Shown one piece after another: positions 54,840 to 64,000 of a DNA stretch of 64,000 bases. Source of the stretch: Agrypnia vestita (taxonomy: Eukaryota > Arthropoda > Insecta > Trichoptera > Phryganeidae). The DNA lies in assembly GCA_016648135.1 (NCBI GenBank), contig JADDOH010010920.1:1-64000 (forward strand), in the 5' to 3' direction. The notes below the pieces were generated by a model. The model had not been told where the DNA came from, did not search any database, and worked only from the letters and a program-made list of their open reading frames with translations. The position numbers and the translations under genes were made by a program. Positions within the stretch are counted from its first letter, which is position 1, and each line of letters opens with the position of its first letter.

Positions 54840-55525
54840 ATTGAGTGAGTGAAAACGGTAAGAAGGATTTGAATGTTAGGATTTGTTCTGCGTACAGCCA
54901 GGGTTTTAGAAAATTTTCGCATACTGAGAACTCTTCACAACTACTTGGTGCGAAGTAGACTCGAGAGTGACTCGATGATTTGGGGGCCACACGTGCTTAA
55001 GTACTCACTTATGGTAGAGAAAGTATTAAAAAAAAAATTATATATCGCTACATGAGATAATACGGGCATTATCCTTGGCTTTACCCAACCGAGTTCCTCC
55101 AGGGTATGCTTGGCTACAATAGTTTAGAGACTAGAAGGAATATGTACCTGATTACACATTTTTATCGACTGTTGCGCAGTATGATCGATAATCCTGAAAT
55201 TATGCAGAGCGTTGGATTGTAAGTTCCTGATAATTACCTAAGACAGCGTCAACATAAATTGTTTCACATTCCAATATACAGGATCCATCTGCCAATGGTT
55301 ATGCCTGTTGGAAGAGCTATTGCTATGCTGAACAATATAACTCTGGACATTGATCTGTTCCATGTCTCTGAGAGGGTTTTCCGAAGCAGGATTCTCCTAC
55401 TTATATACGTTTGATATTTTGTTGTTTGTATATTTTCTCACTTGTTTATAACATTTACGAATTAAACATATGTTTGTAATGTAAAAGTTAAATTAAAAAT
55501 AAATAAATTGAATTGAATTGAAGCG
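54840..55525 (+). mobile_element. LINE remnant, ORF2 C-terminus with ATTGA tail
   Basis: Plus-strand frames give LGFVLRTARVLENFRILRTL, YLVRSRLESDSMIWGPHV, PWLYPTEFLQGMLGYNSLE, RRNMYLITHFYRLLRSMID, NPEI and RIHLPM. This matches the Jockey/CR1-like order of YxxLVRSxLExxSxIW, LxxRR and L-x-x-I-D-x-P-E-I. Two stops and one shift. It ends 'aaataaattgaattgaattg'. Confidence 0.8.
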
Positions 55526-55719
55526 TGTTGATGGTATTAGAAATAATTCAGTATAAGTACCTAATTCTAATTCCGACATCATCAAAGGCTAAGAGTATAT
55601 CATATATATTCTCAATTTGATCTATTTTTTTATTGCAACAGAGATAAGCATTTAAAGAGGTATTTGATTTCATTGCTATCGTAAAAAAAAACACAGGGAA
55701 TAGTGTTTTTTTATAGGCA

Positions 55720-55857
55720 ATAAAAACTTCCAAGACTATTGCGTTTAACAAACCATTACAATTTTTCAATACCAATAATAATATTATGATAAAAACTTCC
55801 AAGACTATTGCGTTTAACAAACCATTACAATTTTTCAATACCAATAATAATATTATG
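55720..55857. repeat. Exact 69-bp tandem duplication
   Basis: Units 55720-55788 and 55789-55857 are identical. 69 is divisible by 3, so a minus-strand frame (55548-55898) stays open across both, reading LLLVLKNCNGLLNAIVLEVF twice. No domain is recognised, and identity of the units suggests a recent event. Confidence 0.9.
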
Positions 55858-55859
55858 TA

Positions 55860-56116
55860 AGCAGAAATTGGAAATAACTTAATGTAATATATAAACAATA
55901 AAACTAGGGAGAAAGATCAGAAAGTTGAAAAATAGAAACGCGTTCAGCTAATTTAACAGCATTAGGAAAGCTAGTCTACATCCTCAAAGCCAAAATACCA
56001 CAATCTGTAAAAACTAAACCATACAACCAGTACTTACAAATCGACCAACATTATCAATGTCATATACAAATTAAAAGATGTCTAAACAACTTGAGAAATT
56101 TATATCTATGAGAGAT
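55860..56116. other. Spacer, nothing recognised
   Basis: No assigned feature. Confidence 0.4.
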
Positions 56117-56119
56117 TGA

Positions 56120-56416
56120 GTACCAAATGGACAAATTCACCAGAGAATCGAGGTAACAGATGTTCCCCAAAAAGTCTACAAGCCTATAGCTGGAGCTGTC
56201 GAAGAACTGATGGACAGTGGGGAAAGAAAATCCTGGAGTGGAGGCCTCACACTGTTGGTAGTGTTAGCTGTCCTCAAGCTCAATGGAGTGATAACATTAA
56301 AGGATTTTGAAGACTTGGCAAACCTAGGAAGAATATATCTTGCAGTGGAGAGTAACACGTCAAAAATGATGGAAAATTGGTTCCCGTCTTTGCGAAGCTC
56401 TAGTATATATTTATAG
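56120..56416 (+). CDS. Coding-like open frame of unknown identity
   Basis: After a stop at 56117-56119 the frame runs to a stop at 56414-56416 and encodes about 98 residues without an early Met. Parts are EVTDVPQKVYKPIAGAVEEL, MDSGERKSWSGG, the hydrophobic LTLLVVLAVLKLNGVITL, KDFEDLANLGRIYL and ESNTSKMMENWF. Amino-acid use looks protein-like and a membrane-type stretch is present. Candidate AG acceptors precede it but I cannot place splice sites. It could be an exon, a transposon-derived frame or chance. I do not recognise a family. Confidence 0.3.
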   Translation, partial: VPNGQIHQRIEVTDVPQKVYKPIAGAVEELMDSGERKSWSGGLTLLVVLAVLKLNGVITLKDFEDLANLGRIYLAVESNTSKMMENWFPSLRSSSIYL

Positions 56417-56419
56417 TAT

Positions 56420-56800
56420 CTTTTTAGCGGTCCATGGAGAGTCGGCGGTAGCAAAATACATAGAGCGACCGGTTCGTGGATGATAAAAATATTGAATTTA
56501 CGAAAAACAATATAACTTAGAGCCTGGACGTTTTCAGTACATAAAGATATCGCATTGAGCCTTGCAAACTCGAACATAACTCATTTTTAGCATTTCGTGG
56601 GTTGGATGCTTTCTGTATAACTTTTTCCAATTTATAATCCGTGTTGCCCATATTCAAAACCTGTTCAATTACAACCAGGTCGGTGGAACGGAATAAAGTG
56701 AGAACCAACTGCATGTAATGAATACACTGAAATACAACACTCAATCATTTTAAAGAATTACGGTTATACACTTGTTTGAAATATTTAGGTATTGAAACAA
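56420..56800. other. Spacer, nothing recognised
   Basis: A 75-codon minus frame at 56517-56744 is not recognisable. Confidence 0.35.
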
Positions 56801-57190
56801 AACGGATATTTTATACAAACTGTATAGATGTGTAGAGATTCGATTCTCGAAGTCTCGCTGAGTCATATCACAGCGTCTTCAGGAGAGCGTTCCCTCACAA
56901 CGAGGATCAAGGTAAAAGTGATTGTACCTCATGTGGCCGTAGATTGTATGCATTGAGTGGAGATGTGTTGCTTCTTTCGGTTTAATTAGTGTGCTATTAA
57001 TGCTAGTGTGCATACTAATAACACGAGCATAGAGAGAAGCAACACACCTCCACTTAGTGCATACAATCTACGACATGTCCTTGACCCCCATGGCTAGAGG
57101 ACATTCTCCTGAAGACGTGTGATGACTTAGCGAAACTTCGAGTATCGAAAGTCTGCCCCATATATGTAGTTTATTTAAAATATCCATTTT
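56801..57190. mobile_element. Palindromic element with hammerhead-like cores in both arms
   Basis: Left arm 56803-56895 ('cggatattttatacaaactg', 'cgattctcgaagtctcgc') is mirrored at 57100-57190 ('cgaaacttcgagtatcgaaa'). The inner segment also folds ('ttgcttctttcggtttaatt' region and 'gcttctctctatgctcgtgt'-type complement). Cores: minus 56852-56882 (CTGAAGA...GAGAC) and plus 57109-57136 (CTGAAGA...GAAAC). No ORF. Confidence 0.7.
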
Positions 57191-59420
57191 TGTTTCAACA
57201 CCGAAATCATTTTGAACTTTATGAAGAATCAAACGTGCAAGTATGTAGATACATCTCGAGATATTATTTTTGTTCTAAACAGATTGCATTTTGCTTTGTT
57301 GCTTCACTCTAGTCTAGATCAGTTACCCTGTACGTCACATTGCTTTCGGTGCCTTATTAATTTTAAAAAATGTTATAAACAAATTATGTAATACCAGTTA
57401 ATCTTTTGTGTTGCTTAAATCCCTTTTTTTTAATACGGATTTTATTGAGAATAGTCCGCTACTACATTCATGGGAGTCCAAAATGACAGTGGACTCTTTT
57501 CACTTTTTAAACGTGCTCGCTCCGGAAGCTTCATCAAAATAAAGTCTGCATAATGAAAAATTCTCATAAGAAAAAAACACAGGATAAAATTATTTTTTTT
57601 ATTTTAAAACAGCCTACTGTCAAACGACTTATGAATTACAAAATATTTCTGAATACAAAATGCAAGCAAATGCACATTACTTTTATCATTGAGTACAAAT
57701 ACTTAAGCTGAAATTGTAGACACATAAAATACCAAAAAGAATACAAGAAATACAGGTTTTGAATTGCTGTACCCGCAATACTCAACATAAGATGAAAGAA
57801 ATAAATAATAAAAGTGTTAATCACTAATTTTTCATGACTCTTCGCTCTTACACTTACAACATAACATTTATAATGTATTTTTTTAAATCAATATATTTTG
57901 TAATAATCTCATTGTCAGCCATGCTGACAGATGAGTTGCATCGCATCACAATAGCACCAGTTTATATGTTCAGTATGAATAGGTTCTGGCACTTTTCTTT
58001 TATAATTGGTTCATTAGAAGTAAACCATCAAACATTCATTTGGAACTTGGTTTTCTACAATGTTATACTGTGGGGTAAACTACCTTTTGAGACCTAAAGG
58101 TCAAAATGTCGCTGTATATATAATAAAGCCTATGTGCCGTTTAGTACATTCTGAGATGAACCAATCAATTTGTCAATTATTCATATAAATAATGGAGATA
58201 TACTAAAAAAAAACATTAACATTCATCTGGAAAGTCTGCTTAGTAATTATTCAAAATATTTTTTATAAATCTAGTCTGTCCAATTATTTTTTAAAATAGT
58301 TACATTCATGTATCTCAAAATGTATTCTTCAATGTATGGTTTAATTATATATACAGCAACGAAAAATTTAATAAGCCATCTAAAAATATTGTTTTCACCC
58401 ACTATTAAAAAAAAATTCCACTGACCATATTATTCAAATGTACTGAAATTTTATAAAAATATATGAAGAAAAATACAATAAACCAACAATTAAAAGTAAC
58501 CGAATTTATTTATTAAGTTATAAAAAAATGTGCTTACGAGAACAGGCTCTCAAAGTCAACGACAAAGTAAGAAATTAAAATACTCTTGTGTCATATTAAT
58601 TCTGTCAATCCATGAACTTTGTGATACAAAGATTCAAAATTGGGCACAATAGCATCTTTGTACATTACTCATCATCAAGTACCTAAACATCTTGTATTTA
58701 AAAAATCAGAAAAGTCACTAAAACTTCAGATATTAAAGATGTAAATAAAAACACATTCGTTCTTGTTTAAACAATAAAAAAAATAGTACTTACTATACTT
58801 TGGAATAAAAAATTAAAAATTATTTAACCAACCAAAAAAAATGACAAAAACATATTTGTAAGCCCAGAACAATCCACCCAGAGGCTGGGCTGTAGGAGTG
58901 AATATGTTTTCATTTATCATCTGGTTCTTTGCGGTATATCATTTTAATCATAACAAATGATTCACAACTACCATATTTTTGTTTTTGGTGGTTTTTAATT
59001 TTGTTAATTTTTTAAATTTTTTCTTATTTGAATTTAAGAAAAATCTTAATGCAAGTATTTGGCAATAAGATTACTATAGCCAGACCGCTTTCAAAAGAAT
59101 GTGCGCAAAAAAAATGTGTGTTGTTACGATGCAAAAAATGAACACAAAAGAAGTTTTTCTAATAAGTAAGTAAGTAACCTTTTCCAAACTAAAAAATATA
59201 TATTTATTTGGAATATCATATTGAGACTTGTAATATGGACTTTCCAGGCAACTTTCCCCTGCTTTCTTCTTACCGGACAAAACTAGGTTTATTCACTTCC
59301 ATAAGGAAAATTTTATCAAGTTTCAACAATCGGTTAGATGCGTTTGATTTAGTATTATTTAACAGGCCAAGAAAATTTTCAAAATTAAAAAAATATTTCA
59401 ATAATTAATTCACACATCAA
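57191..59420. other. AT-rich intergenic downstream of Ptrh2
   Basis: About 2.2 kb with only short low-complexity frames (57834-58097 on plus, 57636-57824 on minus). Many T-rich and A-rich runs. I see no gene, RNA or shared repeat. Confidence 0.4.
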
Positions 59421-59439
59421 AATTTTAAATTGTCAGTAA

Positions 59440-59445
59440 TTTATT
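59440..59445 (-). terminator. Poly(A) signal of Ptrh2
   Basis: AATAAA on the minus strand (plus tttatt), about 11 bases after the stop codon, so the 3' UTR would be very short. Confidence 0.6.
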
Positions 59446-59455
59446 AACTAAGTTG

Positions 59456-59827
59456 TTAAAACAACTTTAAGTGACCTGTCACTTTATCTATGGCACTCTT
59501 GCTAGCTGGACCAACTCCTAAAACAGTCTTTGTATTCGGAGCTATTTGAGTTCTACCCGCATCGCGAATTAAAGACGTTACAAGTCCAGCATTCTTGGCA
59601 CTGTCGTACACTTCCAACAATTCTTGTTCCGATTCAACTTTTAAGGCGATTTTAGCTTGGCCGGTATACGACCACTTTTCCAAAGCAGCTTTGTCCTTCT
59701 TTGCTGCCTTCATATAAGCGCCGACAGCGGCGTGAGCGCACTGCGCAGCTACTTTGCCTTTTCCCATCTTCAGATCATTCCTGACAACGAGGACCATCTT
59801 GTATTCGCCACCATCATCAACGAAAGT
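59456..59827 (-). CDS. Ptrh2: Peptidyl-tRNA hydrolase 2, exon 2 (catalytic domain)
   Basis: Encodes residues 52-174 of a 174-residue Ptrh2 (family about 180). Pth2/Bit1 enzymes hydrolyse the ester bond of peptidyl-tRNA; the animal form is anchored in the mitochondrial outer membrane. Visible signatures: KMVLVVRNDLKMGKGKVAAQ (61-80) followed by C-A-H-A-A, DAGRTQIAPNTKTVLGVGP (140-158) and the terminal VTGHLKLF (167-174). The catalytic lysine, histidine and aspartate positions of the family are present. The exon begins after the acceptor 'tgtttccactag'. In-frame TFVDDGGEYK precedes the internal Met at 59797, so that Met is not the start. The phase-0 junction with exon 1 was checked by hand. Confidence 0.93.
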   Translation of the reverse strand, partial: TFVDDGGEYKMVLVVRNDLKMGKGKVAAQCAHAAVGAYMKAAKKDKAALEKWSYTGQAKIALKVESEQELLEVYDSAKNAGLVTSLIRDAGRTQIAPNTKTVLGVGPASKSAIDKVTGHLKLF

Positions 59828-60589
59828 CTAGTGGAAACAAAAATAATATTTATTTGAAAAATTATTCTTTTATATGATGATGATAATTATTAGTATTTTC
59901 TTATGCTTTATTTCTCACAACCAGTTGACTTATCCCGAGCATTGACGAAAAACTTTTGTGAAAATTTGGTTAGTATAATAAAAATCAACCACCGATAAAA
60001 ATTGTTATGTAAATTTAAAAATAGCAATTGTAGGCGTCTCTATAAAAAGAGTCTATATGCAAAAAAAAATTTTGCTTAATAGCTAATTTCATCAGAATTT
60101 AATTTTATTTTATTTTCTAATATATTCTTGCCAATTATGGATATTAATTTTACGTTTTCTTTCTTTATTCATGTTGTTAAGCAATTCCAGTGACATTGTT
60201 TAACTGTCGGCATCTGTCACATTTATTACCACCAGAAGAATATAGACACTTTTTCCATTTTAGTCAACTTTTGAGATCGAATTTCGGCAAGATTGAGTTG
60301 TATTCATGATAAATAAAATAACGCACACGGTGCATTTAGTTATATAGTATACTGTAAAACAATAAAATCACTTCATAACCTGATATACTTACTACATAGA
60401 CTCTTTACATAAAAACGCTTTCAATTGTTAATAAAAAAGATTATGTGTATAAACAATTTTATTATGCAAAAACAAAAATAGGACTGGTTAAATGGAACCT
60501 TTAGATAAAATTAATTAAGCAAGACTTCTCCTATCTCAGTTATTTAAACGTATCTTGAACAAAAAATATTCTCAGGTTTTCTGGTCGCA

Positions 60590-60665
60590 TTACAAAATCC
60601 ATCATCAGGCCGAAAATGTTGGCCAGAAAGATTGTATTTACTCCACGGCAGAATATCCCATAAAT
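60590..60665. repeat. Foldback element 'F' fragment in Ptrh2 intron
   Basis: 'ccatcatcaggccgaaaatg' and 'ttggccagaaag', 'ggcagaatatccca' are remnants of the F element. The middle of the core is deleted. Confidence 0.6.
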
Positions 60666-60744
60666 AATTTTAAACTATTATTCATGGTTGATTATTATGT
60701 AAAAATGCAAATCTTTCTATAATGCTCGTTTCAACATTTATGGC

Positions 60745-61045
60745 AAATGGCAAGTATCGTAGGCTAAGAGGAGAAAGATTACATTGAGGGAAGAAAGCCA
60801 AAGGGTTTTAGTGATTATTTCGAACTCTACAGCAGAACAAAAGAAAGTTCTGTCAATCTAATTTTGTCAATCTTTTTTTTATTATTAAACGATTCCCATA
60901 TTTGTTAATTTAAAAGAAATATGGAGATCGTTTAATAATAAAAGTAATATTGACAAAATCAGATTGACAAAATATTATTTTGCTCTCCTGTAAAGTTCGA
61001 AATAATCACTAACACCCATTTGGCTTTTCTACCCTCAATATGTAC
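60745..61045. mobile_element. Inverted-repeat element in Ptrh2 intron
   Basis: 'agccaaagggttttagtgat' and 'tatttcgaactctacag' are mirrored by 'ctgtaaagttcgaaataatc' and 'ggcttttctaccctcaat'. The centre pairs 'attattaaacgattcccata' with 'tatggagatcgtttaataat'. No ORF. Probably a foldback MITE. Confidence 0.75.
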
Positions 61046-61549
61046 TGTAAAAAATGTTGACAAACTGAATTTATTATAACTTTGTTAAAAATGCTTATGA
61101 CAATAGTTAAATGATTGCAAAGCCGAATAAGCATCAAAAAAGCAAAAATGATTTTTTACAAATTATTGTCAAAGATGGAGAACACGATTAGAAACAAATT
61201 ACAATATTGAATTATGAAATATTGATTTTCCCATACCAGATATGTAATGACAATATTATAGACCAACATGTGGTCTAGTTTACCTTTCAAAAAGTAATTA
61301 TAATCTTATGATAACATTATAAATGTCCACTTATAAATTCTTGAATATGTTGCATCAAAATATGATATGCTTTGATGCTTTTAAACAGACGCTTCATCAC
61401 CCTGCTTTGATTATATAATTACCGAATTTGGTCATTTAGGGCTCCCAGCATGACAAAATTTGAAAAGTGTCTTTCTATCAGTCATTTGATATGTTCTTAT
61501 TAAATTAAAAAATCACAACCGCATTTAGTTAGTACAAATCAGGTTTTCA

Positions 61550-61872
61550 CGACACTTCAAAATCTTATGTGTGTAATTTTCCAGGATATTCTGCTGTGTA
61601 TATATATGTGACCTCCCTGGCCGACGTTTCGGATTCCATTGCAGGGCCCATCAGGGCTGATGTGATGAGTGTGTGTTGATGTTAACCTAACGCAAACAAG
61701 GACACACCCTGACTTCAGTACGGTATTGCAAGCCAATTCTTAACCTTAAAATCAACACATACTCCTCACATCAGCCCTAATGATGGACCCTGCAATGGGA
61801 TCCGAAATGTCAGTCAGAGAGGTCAGATATACATGGCAAAATATCCCAAAACACTACACACAGAACATTAGA
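61550..61872. mobile_element. Foldback element 'F', longest copy, in Ptrh2 intron
   Basis: Left arm 61553-61660 ('ggatattctgctgtgtatat', 'ccgacgtttcggattcc') and right arm 61770-61870 ('tgatggaccctgcaatggga', 'aaaatatcccaaaacacta') are inverse copies, with a unique centre of about 110 bases (61661-61769). Core on the minus strand at 61626-61655 and, mutated, on the plus strand at 61777-61808. Shows the family's full layout. Confidence 0.8.
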
Positions 61873-62396
61873 TAGTATCTTATATAAACCAAAAATATTT
61901 TATCATCCAAAATTATGTACCTACATAAAGAAATATTTTGATGCTTATTCCAATATGATTCTTATTCCAAAAGTTCCACTGTTACAAATAGAAAGATTTG
62001 ATTTGTGTAGAAAATAAAAAAAAATCAATTAATTTCTGGTTATGAATGGGTGGGTGATATAAAATATATGATATATACTGTACGATAAAAATGAGTAATA
62101 TAAAAAAATTACAGCAAATTATGAGTTTTGCTTGAGTGTGTTTCAACAATCACTTCAAGCGCAATATTTTCATAAAATTATTTAAAAGAAAATAACGAGT
62201 GGTAGCTTTAGCGTTGTATAGTAGATGTAGAGGCAAAATTTAATTGTGAAAATGATTTTCGAGCAGCACTTTTAACATTTATTAAATAAAACACAATCAA
62301 TGTCAAGCAGTCCGGTTGACAATAACATTAGCACAAGAGTGACCTTTATGTGAAAACGTACACAAGTAAAATTAAATTATTTTTGAGGACACTTAC

Positions 62397-62549
62397 CTGC
62401 ATTTCCTTCTTCGAGCTTTTACCATTCTTTTGATTATTTTGAACTGGTAGGCGGTAAAACCTTCTAAAAGCGAAAAATGATATACCCAGACAAACCCCAC
62501 AGGCCAAACCAGCAATAAATGACGTATTTACCTCCATTTTACTTTTCAT
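62397..62549 (-). CDS. Ptrh2: Peptidyl-tRNA hydrolase 2, exon 1 (membrane anchor)
   Basis: Encodes 51 residues from ATG 62549. A second in-frame ATG at 62537 (MEVNTS) has a better Kozak context (A at -3, G at +4), so a 170-residue protein is as likely. Residues 10-27 (SFIAGLACGVCLGISFFA) form one hydrophobic helix followed by the basic FRRFYR, the N-terminal outer-membrane anchor of animal Ptrh2. A linker rich in N, K and S leads to the donor (GCAG|GTAAGT). Joined to exon 2 in phase 0. Confidence 0.88.
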
Positions 62550-63055
62550 ACAACGTCTGTATATTTACAATAAATGCACAATTTTTCAAATTAACTTTAA
62601 CCTATACAATATAGCGACAGAACTGACAAACGAACACGTTGATTTGCAAACGCGTAAGCGTAATGTCAAAAATGTCGATAAAGCAGTAAACTGCTTTGTC
62701 TACTTACCAGCAAGACATGCGCGCGCAAACGAGCGTTTTTCATAAGGGTGTAAAAAGTACCGCGATATTATCGGCACGCAAAATAAATTATCGTTTCGTA
62801 ATAAATGATTTATTATAATCAATGCAAACGTCTAATAGATGTTAAAGAAACTTCTATCAAAAAAATTCAATTTAAAATGATTAGCCACATTTTAAGTGCA
62901 TCCGTTAGCCATAAAATGTTTTGAATGAATGAGATTGGCATGGTAACGAACAATATTAAATCCATTGTAGTTTGATAAACTGACATTTACAATGAAATGG
63001 TAAAATAGGCCATTTATATTTTTTGCTTCCGACACATTTGATAAAGCTAACGAAA
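62550..63055. promoter_or_regulatory. Shared upstream region of two divergent genes
   Basis: About 505 bp separates the divergent ATG codons. It is less AT-rich near 62640-62780, with 'catgcgcgcgcaaacgagcg' and 'atgtcgataaagcag' (a DRE-like TCGATAA). No TATA box is placed sensibly for either gene, as is common for housekeeping bidirectional promoters. Transcription starts cannot be fixed from sequence. Confidence 0.5.
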
Positions 63056-63174
63056 ATGTTAAACTCTTCAAAAGATCAACAAGATCTTGCCCCGATAGCA
63101 AGACTTCCGCAGGGAAATCCTGTAGAAGCCATCGGGGACTATTTCCAATCGTTGATGGAAGACAACATTGTGAG
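63056..63174 (+). CDS. First coding exon of an unrecognised gene, divergent from Ptrh2
   Basis: ATG 63056 follows the context 'acgaaaATG' (A at -3). It encodes 39 complete codons, MLNSSKDQQDLAPIARLPQG then NPVEAIGDYFQSLMEDNIV, and the first two bases of a codon before the donor GAG|GTAGGT (phase 2). Codon use is protein-like and the donor is good. The rest of the gene would lie beyond 64000 or after an intron of at least 800 bp. I do not recognise the protein. The D-Y-F-x-S-L-M-E-D helix suggests a soluble conserved protein, but that is weak. Confidence 0.6.
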
Positions 63175-63180
63175 GTAGGT

Positions 63181-64000
63181 TGTTAGGATAATTTTCGTTT
63201 TTATATTTTACGTTTATAATAACTGAAGTATAAACATTTTAAATATTGATAAAAAACAGCAGCAAACATAAGTAAAAAATGTGAGATTATTTTGTAGCAT
63301 TATTAGCAATGAGGACAATACGTGTGTAACGGAAATAGATATTCATGTAAAACGACAACATTATCACAGTATTTCTTATGAAAAAAATATACACACATGC
63401 TTTTTAATAGAATAATATGTTGCATACATGTAGGTATATGCTTTTTCTCTGATTAACTTAGGTAAACTTCCGATTTCTTGCCTTTTGTGTAGTTCAAAGT
63501 GTCTGTTGGAATTAATTTTCTGCGTTATGTTCTATTTCCTCTAATTTATTTCTACATTATAAAATATAATAAGTATTCGTGTATTTTTTTTTTGCAAATA
63601 ACCTAATTTTGTGATTAATAACTATCACACATTTTTTCTATTTGGTCATTTATTAATTTTTTAAAGATAAGACCAATGTTGGTAAATGCATTATCTACAA
63701 TTTCCTCTCAATGGTGGAAAGTGATCTGGAAACCGTAACAGTAAATTTTCGAAACTACCGGCCCAGTTGCAATTTTTGAAATCGTTTACAAATGCAACAA
63801 AATATTGGTCTTTCTCGTACTTACAGATGATAAAAAAATTTTTTTTTGTTTTTTTAGTTCGTATCAAAATAAGTTCTTTGAAAATATCATTCTTAAAATT
63901 TTAAATACAATTGAACGACTCGCGTGTTGCGCAATTAGATTAATAATTACATAACTATGAATCTTATTTTGTACGAGTAGGTAGGTATATTAATTGTTTA
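63181..64000. other. AT-rich, presumed first intron of the plus-strand gene
   Basis: No further exon with a convincing acceptor and frame was seen before the window ends. Confidence 0.4.

Larger units (their letters stand above)
59828..62396 (-). other. Ptrh2 intron
   Basis: About 2.57 kb, GT (complement at 62395-62396, GTAAGT) to AG (complement at 59828-59829). It contains three inverted-repeat insertions (see separate entries). No nested gene was found. Confidence 0.85.

Noticed and set aside
57834..58097. 87-codon frame as a gene
   Set aside because: Low-complexity AT-rich stretch with no domain, splice context or conserved motif.
8124..61808. Calling the recurrent hairpins proven hammerhead ribozymes
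   Set aside because: Most copies have an unpaired base between CTGATGA and stem II, and stem I and the cleavage triplet could not be confirmed by eye, so they are described only as hammerhead-like.

Overview
The window is AT-rich, repeat-dense eukaryotic nuclear DNA. A Ptrh2-type gene with an intron, tRNA-derived SINEs, several LINE clades, Penelope-like elements (PLEs), Helitrons, piggyBac and other cut-and-paste elements together point to an arthropod, most likely an insect with a transposon-rich genome. The order cannot be settled from the sequence: Lepidoptera or Coleoptera would both fit. There is no operon structure, bacterial-type gene, CRISPR array or rRNA.

Host genes occur only at the right end. 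On the minus strand is a two-exon peptidyl-tRNA hydrolase 2 gene (exon 1 62397-62549, exon 2 59456-59827, intron about 2.57 kb carrying three inverted-repeat elements). About 0.5 kb away, on the plus strand, is the first coding exon of a divergently transcribed gene (63056-63174) that I do not recognise. The two probably share a promoter region. One further coding-like open frame of unknown identity lies at 56120-56416.

Everything from 1 to about 58,000 is intergenic or intronic DNA made of mobile-element remnants alternating with plain AT-rich sequence and a few higher-GC, apparently single-copy islands (about 1980-2560, 24160-24480, 28600-29110, 37260-37640, 41080-41630, 46010-46660, 48430-48740) that could be conserved regulatory DNA. 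LINE remnants are the commonest class: an RTE-like family with at least seven partial copies and a GTAA/GTTA tail, CR1/Jockey-like tails ending in (AAAT)n, and a 5'-truncated element inserted in another repeat with a perfect 12-bp target duplication. PLE remnants occur near 34.0-34.3 kb and 44.6-45.0 kb. Helitrons lie at 14.0, 22.7 and 49.8 kb. A piggyBac-like element with TTAA ends lies at 52.3-53.6 kb. A GCATGC-rich TTAA-flanked element with a broken MADF-like gene lies at 45.1-45.9 kb. An unnamed repeat, called R1 here, is present in at least six places.

Two themes run across unrelated elements. (1) Heat-shock-element-like arrays (alternating GAA and TTC at 5-bp phase) occur in two copies of one Helitron and just upstream of TATA boxes in LTR-like promoters. 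(2) A hairpin resembling the hammerhead ribozyme core (CTGATGA, stem, GAAAC) recurs at about fifteen sites. It lies directly downstream of both recognisable PLE coding remnants and inside several palindromic elements. Both are pattern readings by eye and need the computations named in the findings.
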